Below, one piece after another: positions 1 to 8,901 of a stretch of DNA of 64,000 nt. This stretch comes from Deltaproteobacteria bacterium (lineage in GTDB: Bacteria; Acidobacteriota; Thermoanaerobaculia; Multivoradales; JAHZIX01): positions 124,001 to 188,000 of the forward strand of contig JAHZIX010000040.1 of NCBI GenBank assembly GCA_022601195.1. The letters run 5' to 3'. Both the position numbers and the translations under genes were made by a program. How positions within the stretch are numbered: position 1 is the stretch's first letter; every line of letters begins with the position of its first letter. The notes below the pieces were generated by a model. It was not told where the DNA came from. It saw only the letters and a list, made by a program, of their open reading frames with translations, and made no database searches.

Positions 1-2023
1 CTTCCGGCTCCTCCAAAAGACCGTGCAGGCGGTAGATAGCCACCGTGCGTTCCATCACTGGCTCCGCCTCGTCGAAGGCAGCTAAGTCATAGAGCAGCAG
101 GCCATAGTTGCTCAAAGAGAGGGCCGTTTCCGGGTGTTCCGCTCCGAACTCTGCTTCGCACATCCTCAACGACTCGAGATAGAGGGGCGCTGCCGCGGCA
201 AACTCTCCCCGGTCGTGCCGCACCAAAGCCAGGTTGTTGAGCACCGAGGAAACATAGGAATGCTCGGGCCCGAGCAGCCGTCGATAGAGTTGCAGTGCCC
301 GTTCGTAAAGCTCCTCGGCCTTTTGGTAATTGCCCAGCTCGGAATAGGAAATGGCGATGCGGTTGAGAACGATGGCATAAGAGACGGTTTCTCGACCTTC
401 GGCCTCGGCGCGAAGCTTCAGAGACTCTTCGAGTACCTGAGTGGCCGGCTCCGAGAGACCCATTTGCTGGTAGCTCCGACCGATGCTCTCGAGCACTTGA
501 GCCTGGAGGGCCGGCTCCTCCGCCAAGTCTTCGTGAGCCCGCTGAGCTCCCCGGGCCAAAAGCTCCTGCACGGTGAGCTGCCCGGCGTGAATCTCGTCCG
601 GTTCGGTGACTTGAAACAGCTCCGCCATGAATTCCGACGCTCGCCCAGCCCGACTTCGTTCCTGCGCCGCCACATCTCTTTGCTGAGACAGGCGCACCGT
701 CTGCACGATCAAGGCGGTGACGAAGGCCAGCAACAGACATCCCGCTACCCCGGAGGCCAACACTCCCAAGCGGTGACGTTGAAAGAACTTCTCGGCTCGG
801 TAGCGCCATCTATCTGGTCGAGCGGTGACCGGTAAGCCGCCTCGGAAACGCTCCAAGTCGGCCGCCAAGTGTGCCGCAGACGGATATCGTCGCTCCGGTT
901 CTTTACGCAGCGCAGTCAGAACAATGGAATCTAGATCTCCCTCTAGGCTCCGTTTCAGGGTCCCGGGCTTCAGGCCACGGGCCGCCGCCAGTGCCTGCGA
1001 GGAAGCTTCTCTCCCTTCCTCTGAAATCTCCCCCTTTCCCTCTCCGCCTGTCTCGCGGCCGTCTCCCTTAGGGTTTTGGCCCACAGTGCGACTGGGCGGA
1101 GCCGGCATGACCTCCAGGACAGCCCGTTGCCATTCCAAAGGAGAAAAGTCACGGCTTCCAACGGCGGATTTGCCGCATAGCAACTCATACAGCAGCGCTC
1201 CGAGAGAGTAGATATCCGTGGCCGTGGTGACGGCCTGGCCAGCAAACTGCTCCGGACTGCCGTAGGCCGGAGTGAGGAACCGCTCACTGCGAGCGGTTCG
1301 CCTTCCAGATGCCGAGCCTGCCTCGTCATCTAAGAGCTTGGCGATACCGAAATCCAACAACTTGGGGATTCCCTCAGCGGTGACGAGAATATTGCTCGGC
1401 TTGAGATCCCGATGCACTATCAGGTTGCGGTGAGCGTGACTGACGGCCGAGCAAACGGTCTCGAAAAGTCTGAGTCGGGCTTCGATACCCCACCGCTGTT
1501 GATCACAGAAACGGTCGATTGGCTCCCCATCGACGTATTCCATAACGAAGTAGGGGCAGCCTTCTTCTGTTGAACCAGCATCCAACAGCCGCGCGATGTG
1601 AGGGTGCTCCAAGGAAGCCAGAATCTGTCTCTCCCTTTCGAAACGCCGCACCATCTCGGCGCTATCCAGACCCCACTTGACCAGTTTGAGAGCGACCTGT
1701 TTGTCAAATTGTTGGTCGCCTCGGGAGGCCCGGTAGACGACGCTCATCCCTCCTTCTCCGAGGACCCCCTCCACCACCCAGGGTCCGAAGCGGCGGCCCT
1801 GGACGTCATCTCCCCGATCGGTCAACCGGGCCGCCCCTTGAGAGATCACCTCCTGCACCAGATCTTGAGAAGAGGCATCCGCCGCTAGCAATCGACTCAC
1901 CTCGGCCCGCAGCTCCCCATCTCCCTGGCACTCGGTGTCGAGATACTCTGACCGGTCGCCTTCATCCCGGGCAAGGGCCCCGGCGAATAGCTCCTCTACC
2001 CGGCGCCATCGTGGATCGCTCAC
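1..2023 (-). CDS. Serine/threonine protein kinase with TPR tail (3' end outside window)
   Basis: Reading leftward from a GTG start, this encodes a cytosolic Hanks-type kinase joined to a periplasmic tail. Visible motifs are a glycine loop (GEGGMSVVYRA, about residues 89-99), the ATP-binding Lys113, HRDLKPSN (204-211), DFG (224-226) and an activation-segment GSPEQ. The kinase domain ends near residue 400. One membrane helix follows at about 418-437, then repeated tetratricopeptide-like helices such as ETALSLSNYGLLLYD that run off the left edge. The GTG overlaps the TGA of the upstream ECF sigma-factor gene, so the two are translationally coupled. That pairing is common in Acidobacteriota and Planctomycetes. 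The kinase probably relays a signal to the sigma factor or to transcription, but no substrate can be read from sequence. Confidence 0.93.
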   Translation of the reverse strand, partial: MSDPRWRRVEELFAGALARDEGDRSEYLDTECQGDGELRAEVSRLLAADASSQDLVQEVISQGAARLTDRGDDVQGRRFGPWVVEGVLGEGGMSVVYRASRGDQQFDKQVALKLVKWGLDSAEMVRRFERERQILASLEHPHIARLLDAGSTEEGCPYFVMEYVDGEPIDRFCDQQRWGIEARLRLFETVCSAVSHAHRNLIVHRDLKPSNILVTAEGIPKLLDFGIAKLLDDEAGSASGRRTARSERFLTPAYGSPEQFAGQAVTTATDIYSLGALLYELLCGKSAVGSRDFSPLEWQRAVLEVMPAPPSRTVGQNPKGDGRETGGEGKGEISEEGREASSQALAAARGLKPGTLKRSLEGDLDSIVLTALRKEPERRYPSAAHLAADLERFRGGLPVTARPDRWRYRAEKFFQRHRLGVLASGVAGCLLLAFVTALIVQTVRLSQQRDVAAQERSRAGRASEFMAELFQVTEPDEIHAGQLTVQELLARGAQRAHEDLAEEPALQAQVLESIGRSYQQMGLSEPATQVLEESLKLRAEAEGRETVSYAIVLNRIAISYSELGNYQKAEELYERALQLYRRLLGPEHSYVSSVLNNLALVRHDRGEFAAAAPLYLESLRMCEAEFGAEHPETALSLSNYGLLLYDLAAFDEAEPVMERTVAIYRLHGLLEEPE

Positions 2024-2613
2024 GAAACACCCTCCCGACTGAGCCGGTCTTGTAGCCAAGCTCGGGCCAAGCGACTGTCGAGATAGACCGTTTCCTTGGA
2101 AACCTTCAACACCTGAGCCACTTCCTCCACCGTGAGACCGCCGAAATAGCGCAACTCCACGGTTCGGGCTTTTCTTGCATCGCGCTGCGCCAACTCGCGA
2201 AGCGCCTCATCCAAATCGATGACGTCGGCAGGAGATGCCGAGGCGGAACCGGACAGTTCGAGATCGAGCATCCCCCCTTCGGTCCAGGTGACCTGCAGAT
2301 GCCCGCCCCGCTTGGCGGCTCTGCGAGCACGGGCATGGTCGACCAGAATGCGCCGCATGATGCGAGCCGCAACGGCGAAGAAGTGAACCCGGTCCGCCCA
2401 ATTCGGATGGTCCCGGCCGATCATCTTCAAATAGGCCTCGTGAACGACGGCAGTCGGTTGGAGAGTGTGATCTCGGCGCTCTCGACGCAAATAGCCTTCC
2501 GCCAAAAGCCGCAGCTGGGGATAGACCAGCGGCATCAACCGGTCGAAAGCTGCAGCATCCCCATCTCGCCACTGAGCTAGCAGGCGAGACATTTCGGAAG
2601 AAGAAACACTCAT
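2020..2613 (-). CDS. ECF-type RNA polymerase sigma factor
   Basis: A protein of about 197 aa with sigma-70 region 2 (around FDRLMPLVYPQLRLLAEGYL and HEAYLKM) and a C-terminal region 4 helix-turn-helix (LTVEEVAQVLKVSKETVYLD). It resembles the sigma subfamily found next to Ser/Thr kinases in Acidobacteriota and Planctomycetes (TIGR02999-like). The sequence also stays open to an ATG at 2646; I prefer the ATG at 2613 because family homology begins there, although neither start has a strong Shine-Dalgarno. Its stop overlaps the GTG of the kinase gene, so the two proteins are made together and probably act in one signalling pathway. Target promoters are unknown. Confidence 0.92.
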   Translation of the reverse strand: MSVSSSEMSRLLAQWRDGDAAAFDRLMPLVYPQLRLLAEGYLRRERRDHTLQPTAVVHEAYLKMIGRDHPNWADRVHFFAVAARIMRRILVDHARARRAAKRGGHLQVTWTEGGMLDLELSGSASASPADVIDLDEALRELAQRDARKARTVELRYFGGLTVEEVAQVLKVSKETVYLDSRLARAWLQDRLSREGVS

Positions 2614-2678
2614 CAGAAACCGCCTACCGGAACCGAAATTTATCAAGCTTGGCAGCTAGTGTATCCGGTAGGGGCCCG

Positions 2679-3242
2679 TCAGGAGGAAGGAGATAGCCGC
2701 TCGAAGATCCGGCGAGCGTGGTGATGGCTATGGTAGAGAGTAAAGAGGAGCATCTCTTTGATGGAAAGATCACCGAGCAACGGATGGGGCAACTGATACC
2801 GCTCCAGGTCTTTGTCGGTCCATCCAGTCAAGGTCTTGTCAAAGTCTCTCGACACCGCTTCGAAACGCCGTAACACCAAGGCCCGCCAGTCCGAGTCGGG
2901 AATCGATGGATCTCGGGGAGAGGGGCCGTAGGACCCCGCCTTGGCTCCAGCTGCCAGTTGAATGCTGTATTTCTCCCGCACCTGTTCAAAGGACATCGAG
3001 TCCCTCTTGGAGCGACCAAAGCGCATACCCAGGACAAGTTTCGGCCAACTCAAAGCCCGCTCGATGGGGCGGATCGATCGGACGAGGTGCCGCATATGGT
3101 CCGCAGGAGACCAGAATTCACCCTGGGGGGCGAGAAAGACTGCTGGGTCCATGAAATCCATCGCCGACCAGATTTCCTGGTGGAGATGCCGGAGATCCGT
3201 CAGCAATTCCTCGCGGTCGACCGGCGCTTTCACTTCGAACAT
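2679..3242 (-). CDS. DinB-like (DinB_2) putative metal-dependent protein
   Basis: A 187-aa helical protein of the DinB/YfiT-like four-helix-bundle superfamily. The three-His metal site typical of the fold is suggested by the His of SPADHMRHLV near residue 50 and the C-terminal cluster LYHSHHHARRIFERL. The reading frame extends further upstream, but the ATG at 3242 has a good Shine-Dalgarno (CCAGGAGAG) and sits 1 nt from the stop of the upstream AraC-type regulator, so I chose it. The two genes form an operon. Members of this superfamily include thiol-dependent transferases; the substrate here is not predictable. Confidence 0.8.
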   Translation of the reverse strand: MFEVKAPVDREELLTDLRHLHQEIWSAMDFMDPAVFLAPQGEFWSPADHMRHLVRSIRPIERALSWPKLVLGMRFGRSKRDSMSFEQVREKYSIQLAAGAKAGSYGPSPRDPSIPDSDWRALVLRRFEAVSRDFDKTLTGWTDKDLERYQLPHPLLGDLSIKEMLLFTLYHSHHHARRIFERLSPSS

Positions 3243-3243
3243 A

Positions 3244-4281
3244 TCAACTCTCCTGGAGGTTCGGAGCTGTGTTTTTCTGTGGAGACAGGAATCGGTTGCG
3301 GTAGGAGCTGGGAGAAACACCCACTCGCCGCAGGAATGTCTTACGCAGAGTTTCCTCGCTGCCAAAACCGCAACGCCCCGCTACGGCAGATACGCCAAGG
3401 CGAGTGTCTTCCAACAAACGCCGTGCGGCCTCGACTCGCAGCCGTTCTACATACCGAGCTGGAGACACGCCAATCTCTCGCTTGAAGAGACGAGCAAAAT
3501 GCCGCGGACTCATCGCCGCTCGTGATGCCAGTGCCGACACCGAGAGATCCTCTGCCAGGTGGTCGGTAACGAAATTTTGAACCCGGCGAAGAGGCTCGCT
3601 GTCGGCCTTCTGCAGTGTCAGCTGCTCGCTGAACTGAGCTTGCCCCCCGGGCCGTTTTACGAAAAGGACCAACCAGCGAGCTATGGTGAGCGCTGCCTCG
3701 CGGCCGAGGTCCCGCTCCACCAGAGCCAGGCTGAGATCCATGCCGGCGGTGACGCCAGCCGAGGTCCACACCTCTCCATCCTCGACGAAAATAGAGTCCG
3801 GGGCGACCCGTATGGAAGAAAACTCCGCTGCCAATCGGTCGCAAAGAGCCCAATGAGTGGTGGCGCATCGCCCCTCCAGCAGGCCCGCTCGAGCCAACAG
3901 AAAAGCTCCATTGCAAACGGAGACGACTCGGCGAAGGGACGGGCTCACGGATTCCAACCACTGGCGGGACCTCGGCTGATCTTCCCGATCCAAACCAGCG
4001 CCCCCCACCACCACCACCGTGTCGAGAGGTGGCTTCAAATTCGCTAGAGAGCCGGCCTGCACCACCAAACCAGCCGAGCTGATAACGGGCCCTGCCGCAG
4101 GGGAAACCACTGCAAGGCTGTAGGCAGGAGTGCCGCAGCCCCGGTGGCGACACCATTCGTTGGCATCGGAGAAGATCTCCATGGGCCCGGTGAGATCCAG
4201 TAGTTGGAATCCTTGATGCACCAGAAATACGATGCGTCGTGGTTGCAGGGCAGTTGAACCAGGAGCTTTGGAACGGATCAT
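3244..4281 (-). CDS. GlxA-family AraC-type transcriptional regulator (DJ-1/PfpI domain)
   Basis: A 345-aa regulator. Residues about 15-190 form a DJ-1/PfpI-like domain: a nucleophile-elbow-like segment VVSVCNGAFLLARAGLLEGR and ATTHW, as in GlxA-family regulators, where the domain usually senses a ligand and is not catalytic. Residues about 230-335 carry the AraC/XylS double helix-turn-helix (DLSVSALASRAAMSPRHFARLFKREIG in two pieces, and VSAVAGRCGFGSEETLRKTF). It is followed 1 nt later by a DinB-like gene, its likely target or partner. The ligand cannot be predicted. Confidence 0.92.
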   Translation of the reverse strand: MIRSKAPGSTALQPRRIVFLVHQGFQLLDLTGPMEIFSDANEWCRHRGCGTPAYSLAVVSPAAGPVISSAGLVVQAGSLANLKPPLDTVVVVGGAGLDREDQPRSRQWLESVSPSLRRVVSVCNGAFLLARAGLLEGRCATTHWALCDRLAAEFSSIRVAPDSIFVEDGEVWTSAGVTAGMDLSLALVERDLGREAALTIARWLVLFVKRPGGQAQFSEQLTLQKADSEPLRRVQNFVTDHLAEDLSVSALASRAAMSPRHFARLFKREIGVSPARYVERLRVEAARRLLEDTRLGVSAVAGRCGFGSEETLRKTFLRRVGVSPSSYRNRFLSPQKNTAPNLQES

Positions 4282-4426
4282 GGCGAGAGTTTGCCAGCCT
4301 TCGGCATAGGCAGCAATGACAAGATACCCACAAATTCGGCCATCGAGAGCCGGAACATAGAAACAAACACCGCGAGAAGACGGAGCTCGTGAGACTCGCG
4401 GGTCTTCGAAAGGGCGAGAGGAAAAG

Positions 4427-5341
4427 CTAGGAAAGATCGATATCTAGAGCCACATCGAGCCGCGGAGCACTATGAGTGATCCAGCCGATGGAGAGAACAT
4501 CGACGCCGGTTTCGGCGATCGCTGGTGCGGTTTGGGGAGTGATTCCGCCGGAAGCCTCCAAGACGGCTCGGGAGTTGGCCCCGCGGGCCAGCTCGACAGC
4601 CTCCCGAAGCTCCTCGAGGCTCATATTGTCCAAAAGAAGAGCGTCCACGTGGAGAGGAAGAGCTTCCAGCAGCTGCTCGAGAGTGTCCACTTCCACTTCG
4701 ATCTTCACCATATGGCCGACAGCGGCTCGGACTCGCTCCACCGCTAGGGTGAGACTGCCCGCCACGCTGCGGTGGTTGTCTTTGATCATCACCGCATCAT
4801 CCAGTCCGAAACGGTGATTGGCTCCGCCTCCCGCACGAACGGCATATTTCTCTAGGGTCCGCAGGAGGGGGGTCGTTTTTCTGGTGCAAGCCACTCTCGC
4901 AGGGGTATGGGCAATGGCCTCTGCAATCGTTCGAGTGACCGTCGCCACTCCGCTGAGGTGCCCGAGAAAGTTCAAGGCAGTACGTTCTGCGGCCAGCAAG
5001 CCCCGGGCCGAGCCTTCGACCACCGCCAGGGTGGTTCCAGGCAAGGGCACGTCCCCATCCGATGCCTTGGCGTGCCACCGGAGACTCCCATCGAGCATCT
5101 GAAAGGCGCAGCGGGCTACCTCCAGTCCTGCGATACAGCCCTGCTGTCGAGCCACCACCAAAGCACGCCCCGGGGTCGAATCCGGAATCACTGCATCGCT
5201 GGTGAGATCTCCTCCACGGCCGAGATCCTCCAAGAGGGTCGCCCGGACGAGGTCTTGGAATTGAGCCGGATAAAGAGGCGCCAAGATGGGTGCGATGGGC
5301 CGCGAAGAGGAACCTTCAGAGTTTTTCGGCGACGAGCTCAT
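4427..5341 (-). CDS. nadC: Nicotinate-nucleotide pyrophosphorylase (quinolinate phosphoribosyltransferase)
   Basis: Makes nicotinate mononucleotide from quinolinate and PRPP with loss of CO2, the third step of NAD synthesis from aspartate. Family motifs are ALNFLGHLSGVAT, TRKTTPLLRTLEKYAVRAGGGANHR (read here in parts), MIKDNH, KIEVEVDTLEQ, LLDNMS, LEASGGI and GVDVLSIG. The frame is open further upstream, but the ATG at 5341 overlaps the nadB stop as ATGA, giving 304 aa, close to the family's usual 280-300. It is last in the nadA-nadB-nadC operon. Confidence 0.97.
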   Translation of the reverse strand: MSSSPKNSEGSSSRPIAPILAPLYPAQFQDLVRATLLEDLGRGGDLTSDAVIPDSTPGRALVVARQQGCIAGLEVARCAFQMLDGSLRWHAKASDGDVPLPGTTLAVVEGSARGLLAAERTALNFLGHLSGVATVTRTIAEAIAHTPARVACTRKTTPLLRTLEKYAVRAGGGANHRFGLDDAVMIKDNHRSVAGSLTLAVERVRAAVGHMVKIEVEVDTLEQLLEALPLHVDALLLDNMSLEELREAVELARGANSRAVLEASGGITPQTAPAIAETGVDVLSIGWITHSAPRLDVALDIDLS

Positions 5342-6990
5342 CGCGCCGCCTCTCCGGAGGTAGCCGCTAGAGCCGGAGAGCTCTCGGGCCACGCGGGAGC
5401 TTCCTGTAGGACGCCGTCCTCCAGGGCCACAAAGAGCCGCCGCTTCCAAGCAGGGTCAGGAAAGGGGAAATCGGAGCGAAAGTGCCCCCCTCGGCTTTCC
5501 AACCGTTGGCTAGCCGCTTGGCTCACCAGCTGGGCTACCGTATGGAGATTGCGCAACCGTGGGCTGGCGGAATTCACCCACCAACCGAGTCGTTTCAGGC
5601 CCTTATTAGCTCGCTCCAGGCCTGCAGCGCTACGCACCAGACCCGCCTCCTTCCACATCAGTTTTCGCAGTTCCTGGATCTTGGCATCTTCTTCCTCGGC
5701 AGCCAGGGTGGGGCCAGGCGTCGCTGCCGAGCCAGCGCACTGAGAATCCTCACAGTCGGCAAGCTCGGCTGCTCCCCCACAGCTGTCGATATCCAAAGCG
5801 ACCCGGGCTCCATAGACCAGCCCCTCCAGAAGAGAGTTACTGGCGAGGCGGTTGGCTCCGTGAGCGCCCGTAGAGGCCACCTCGCCGCAGGCCCAAAGGC
5901 CTCCTAAGGAGGTGCGACCACGAATGTCCGTAGCGATGCCTCCCATATGAAAGTGGGTGGCCGGGGACACCGGCATGAGCTCCCGCCGCGGGTCCAGGCC
6001 CTGAGCCTGGCACAGAGAGAAAACCGTTGGAAAACGCTGCGGAAAGGACTCTCCTACCGCTTCTCGGGCATCGAGAAAGACCTGCTGGCCCCCCTCCTTC
6101 TTGCGCCAAATGGCCCGCGCCACAATGTCTCTCGGCGCCAGCTCAGCCAGCTCATGCTCCGCGACCATGAACCGATCTCCTCGGTCGTCCACGAGCACCG
6201 CCCCCTCACCGCGGAGCGCTTCGGTCAAGAGAGGCATGGGATCGATTCCGGAGGCCAAAGCCGTCGGATGGAATTGCACGAACTCCAGGTCGACGAGGCG
6301 AGCCCCGGCACGAGCAGCGATCGCCAGTCCATCGCCGGTGTTCTCCGGCGGGTTGGTCGTATGGGCATAAAGATGCCCCAGTCCACCGGTCGCCAGAACC
6401 ACTGCCGGTGCCCGGTAAAGCTGACGCTCTCCGGTCTCGCTGACTCCGACGACTCCGCGAACGTCGCCGGCGCCTGGGGCTCCGTCCAGGGCGAGGTCTA
6501 CGACTTCAACGCTACCGACGACTCCAATACGCGGAGTGGCCTGAACCGCCGCCATCAAGCTACGGACGATTTCTGCTCCAGTGGCATCTCCACTGGCGTG
6601 GAGAACTCGTCGCTTGGAGTGCGCCGCTTCCCTTCCCAAGGCCAAACCGCCATCGTCGGCTCGGTCGAACTCGGCTCCTAGAGCGATCAACTCGAACACT
6701 CTCTCCGGGCCCTCTTCAGTCAATACCCGAACCACCCGCGGTACGGAGAGGCCTGCCCCCGCAGCCAGCGTGTCTTCCGCATGCAATGCCGGAGAGTCAT
6801 CGGCGCCGACGGCTGCCGCAACACCTCCCTGGGCCCAAACGCTGGAGCCACCCGCTCCCTGCGGAGTCACCGGCACCTTGGACAACAAGGTCACCTTCTT
6901 CCCCCTCGCTCCTAGGGCCACCGAGAGGCCTGCTACTCCCCCACCAACGACGATGATGTCGCTGTCGAAAACCCCGCCGGGGAAGTTCAT
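5338..6990 (-). CDS. nadB: L-aspartate oxidase
   Basis: FAD-dependent oxidase turning L-aspartate into iminoaspartate, the substrate of quinolinate synthase. The N-terminus is a dinucleotide fold (DIIVVGGGVAGLSVALGARG). Later come the flavoprotein motifs GGSSVWAQGGVAAA, HASGDATGAEIVRSL, LEFVQFHPTAL, EALRGEGAVLVDDRGDRFM and the HMGGI and GANRLASNSLLEGLV segments of the succinate dehydrogenase/NadB family. At 550 aa it is close to E. coli NadB. It overlaps nadA upstream and nadC downstream by ATGA, so all three are translationally coupled. Confidence 0.97.
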   Translation of the reverse strand: MNFPGGVFDSDIIVVGGGVAGLSVALGARGKKVTLLSKVPVTPQGAGGSSVWAQGGVAAAVGADDSPALHAEDTLAAGAGLSVPRVVRVLTEEGPERVFELIALGAEFDRADDGGLALGREAAHSKRRVLHASGDATGAEIVRSLMAAVQATPRIGVVGSVEVVDLALDGAPGAGDVRGVVGVSETGERQLYRAPAVVLATGGLGHLYAHTTNPPENTGDGLAIAARAGARLVDLEFVQFHPTALASGIDPMPLLTEALRGEGAVLVDDRGDRFMVAEHELAELAPRDIVARAIWRKKEGGQQVFLDAREAVGESFPQRFPTVFSLCQAQGLDPRRELMPVSPATHFHMGGIATDIRGRTSLGGLWACGEVASTGAHGANRLASNSLLEGLVYGARVALDIDSCGGAAELADCEDSQCAGSAATPGPTLAAEEEDAKIQELRKLMWKEAGLVRSAAGLERANKGLKRLGWWVNSASPRLRNLHTVAQLVSQAASQRLESRGGHFRSDFPFPDPAWKRRLFVALEDGVLQEAPAWPESSPALAATSGEAAR

Positions 6991-8027
6991 GAGGTTACTT
7001 TCTCACCGCGCCCCACCGCCAACATCCGCTCTACCGAAGCTCGCGCTCGCTCCGCGATCTGCGGTTCCACAGTGACCTCGTAGCGAAGCTCTTGGAGCGA
7101 TTCGAGAATTTTCGGCAGGGTGATGCGTTTCATGTGAGGGCAGAGATTGCAGGGGCGAATGAACTGCACTTCCGGATGCTCCACCGCAACGTTGTCGCTC
7201 ATGGAGCACTCTGTGATCATCACCACCCGCTTGGGCTTGCGCAGCCCTACCGCTTGAATCATTCCGGAAGTCGAGCCGACGAAATCCGCCTCGGCCAACA
7301 CATCCGGAGGGCACTCCGGGTGCGCCAAGACTTGTAGATCCTCATATTGCGACCGAAATTGCCGAATGTCCGCTGGCTTGAACCGTTCGTGAACTTCGCA
7401 GTGGCCGTGCCAGAGAATCAGTTCGACCTCGGTCTGACTCGCTACGTAGCGACCGAGGTACTCGTCCGGTAGGAAGATCACTCGATCCACCCCGAGGGAT
7501 TCCACCACCTGGACTGCATTCGCCGAGGTACAACAGACATCGGTTTCCGCTTTGACGTCTGCCGAAGTGTTGACGTAGGTCACTACGGGAACACCAGGAT
7601 AGCGCTCCTTGAGGAGCCGCACATCTGCGCCGGTGATGGATGAAGCGAGGGAGCAGCCGGCTCGGAGGTCAGGGATGAGGACCGTTTTAGAAGGATTGAG
7701 GAGCTTGGCCGTCTCGGCCATGAAGTGGACACCACACAGGATGATGACGTCGGCGTCGGTCTCTGTGGCCATTCTTGCCAGGGCCAAGGAGTCGCCGGTG
7801 AGGTCTGCTACGCCGTGGAAAATTTCTGGAGTTTGGTAATTGTGGGCCAGAATGACGGCGTTCTTTTCTGCCTTGAGACGATTGATGGCATCCACATAGG
7901 GAGCATGGACCGGCCATTCGATCTCGGGAATTACGTCCCGGACTCGGCCGTAGATTCCAGCAGTCGCCCGGGCGACCTCCGGGGTATAAGAAAGATCCAC
8001 TGCAGGAATCGAGGACAGGCTACTCAT
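6987..8027 (-). CDS. nadA: Quinolinate synthase
   Basis: A 346-aa [4Fe-4S] enzyme that condenses iminoaspartate with dihydroxyacetone phosphate to quinolinate. Motifs include ILAHNYQTPEI, DLTGDSLALA, GVHFMAETAK, TYVNTSADVKA, the EVHERF segment and RPCNLCPHMKRITL. By family pattern the cluster ligands are probably Cys125, Cys210 and Cys296. The ATG at 8027 has a clear AAGGAG Shine-Dalgarno. It is the first gene of the operon, and the promoter region carries two 23-bp palindromes that look like operators. Confidence 0.97.
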   Translation of the reverse strand: MSSLSSIPAVDLSYTPEVARATAGIYGRVRDVIPEIEWPVHAPYVDAINRLKAEKNAVILAHNYQTPEIFHGVADLTGDSLALARMATETDADVIILCGVHFMAETAKLLNPSKTVLIPDLRAGCSLASSITGADVRLLKERYPGVPVVTYVNTSADVKAETDVCCTSANAVQVVESLGVDRVIFLPDEYLGRYVASQTEVELILWHGHCEVHERFKPADIRQFRSQYEDLQVLAHPECPPDVLAEADFVGSTSGMIQAVGLRKPKRVVMITECSMSDNVAVEHPEVQFIRPCNLCPHMKRITLPKILESLQELRYEVTVEPQIAERARASVERMLAVGRGEKVTS

Positions 8028-8035
8028 AATGACTC

Positions 8036-8058
8036 CTTATGCTCAGTCTGAGTATAAG
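8036..8058. promoter_or_regulatory. Palindromic operator-like site adjacent to the nadA ribosome binding site
   Basis: A 23-bp palindrome with 11-bp arms and a single mismatch (CTTATGCTCAG / CTGAGTATAAG around a central T). It ends where the nadA Shine-Dalgarno begins, 9 nt before the start codon. It shares the TATGCTCAG half-site with the palindrome at 8093-8115, whose centre is 57 bp away. A dimeric repressor of NAD synthesis (NrtR, NadQ or similar are known to use palindromes upstream of nad genes) is a plausible binder, but the regulator cannot be named from this window. Confidence 0.6.
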
Positions 8059-8092
8059 TATGGCTCAAAAAAATCGGCTGTAACGCCTTAGA

Positions 8093-8115
8093 GATATGCT
8101 AAACCTGAGCATATC
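8093..8115. promoter_or_regulatory. Palindromic operator-like site inside the nadA promoter
   Basis: A second 23-bp palindrome with perfect 8-bp arms (GATATGCT / AGCATATC). Read on the minus strand it contains TATGCTCAG, the half-site also found at 8036-8058. It lies in the spacer and -10 region of the predicted nadA promoter, where a bound repressor would block RNA polymerase. Confidence 0.62.
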
Positions 8116-8125
8116 TATTTGTCAA
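8096..8125 (-). promoter_or_regulatory. Predicted sigma-70 promoter of nadABC
   Basis: On the minus strand a perfect -35 TTGACA (8125-8120) is followed after 18 bp by TAGCAT (8101-8096), or after 17 bp by TTAGCA. The transcription start would be about 60 nt upstream of the nadA ATG. Both palindromes flank or overlap it. Confidence 0.6.
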
Positions 8126-8199
8126 GGGGTTGCCACAGCATGGAATTCCGTCTCCCTGCGCCGAAACTTCTCCCCATTCCGCCCTCCTCCCATGGGTGG

Positions 8200-8231
8200 C
8201 CTGGGCATTGTGCAGTAAGGTATTGCCCAGG
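8200..8231. repeat. Inverted repeat upstream of the universal stress protein gene
   Basis: Perfect 8-bp arms CCTGGGCA (8200-8207) and TGCCCAGG (8224-8231) around a 16-nt loop, about 90 nt before the UspA start. It could be an operator or an RNA hairpin; there is no T tract to support a terminator. Confidence 0.4.
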
Positions 8232-8322
8232 AGTCAGTACAGGGGTAGCTTGAAGCATTACCTAGCGAATCGTAGAGGCTGGGGGTCGCTGCGAGACACT
8301 AGGTAGAAGGAGGATTCGATCG

Positions 8323-8766
8323 ATGGCTGAGTTCAAGAACATTTTGGTGACCACAGATTTTTCAGACTCAGCCCTTGGCGGTGTCCAATCTGCCAAGGAT
8401 TTGGCCGCGCCCCTGGGGGCCCAGCTCCACTTGCTCTATGTTGCAGACCTACCTCTGCCTTCGCTGACCTTCAGCTCAGAATTCCACCGGCAGGAAATTC
8501 AGCAGGAACATCTGCGACGGGCCCAGGAAGAACTGAGCTCCTACGTGGAAAAACATCTAGCCGGCCTAGATGTACGACCCCACCTCATGGAGGGCAACGC
8601 CGCGGAGAAAATCGTCGTCTGCGCCAATGAAGTGAAAGCCGATCTCATCGTCATGGCTACCCATGGCTATGGTTCGGTCGGAAAGTTGGTCTTCGGCAGC
8701 ACGACCCTCCGCGTGCTTCATAAATCTCCTTGCCCGGTGGTGGCGGTTCGCGCGGACTCCGACTGA
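8323..8766 (+). CDS. Universal stress protein (UspA family)
   Basis: A single-domain Usp of 147 aa, the usual length. It starts ILVTTDFSDSA and ends with the ATP-binding signature of the ATP-binding Usp class (GYGSVGKLVFGST, pattern G-2x-G-9x-G-S/T), followed by SPCPVVAVR. The start is backed by an AAGGAGG Shine-Dalgarno. It is monocistronic between the divergent nad operon and the convergent hemF. Usp proteins accumulate under stress or growth arrest; the exact role is unknown. Confidence 0.95.
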   Translation: MAEFKNILVTTDFSDSALGGVQSAKDLAAPLGAQLHLLYVADLPLPSLTFSSEFHRQEIQQEHLRRAQEELSSYVEKHLAGLDVRPHLMEGNAAEKIVVCANEVKADLIVMATHGYGSVGKLVFGSTTLRVLHKSPCPVVAVRADSD

Positions 8767-8901
8767 CTTCAGGGAGGCAACATGCCCCCGAGCTTTGTTC
8801 AACGGGAAGACTCGATTCAAAAATCGCAACAAGCTCGGCGAGCCAGAGGAAGTGGGATGGAAGGGAAGTAAAGGAGTTCGAGGTGGAGGGCCATGCCCAC
8901 G

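Noticed and set aside
134..835. Long plus-strand open frame of about 233 codons
   Set aside because: It is antisense to the kinase-TPR gene, whose minus-strand frame shows clear kinase motifs and TPR helices. The plus frame has no recognisable protein features.
3341..4366. 341-codon minus-strand frame
   Set aside because: Shadow of the GlxA/AraC regulator in another frame; Arg/Gly/Ser-biased and without motifs.
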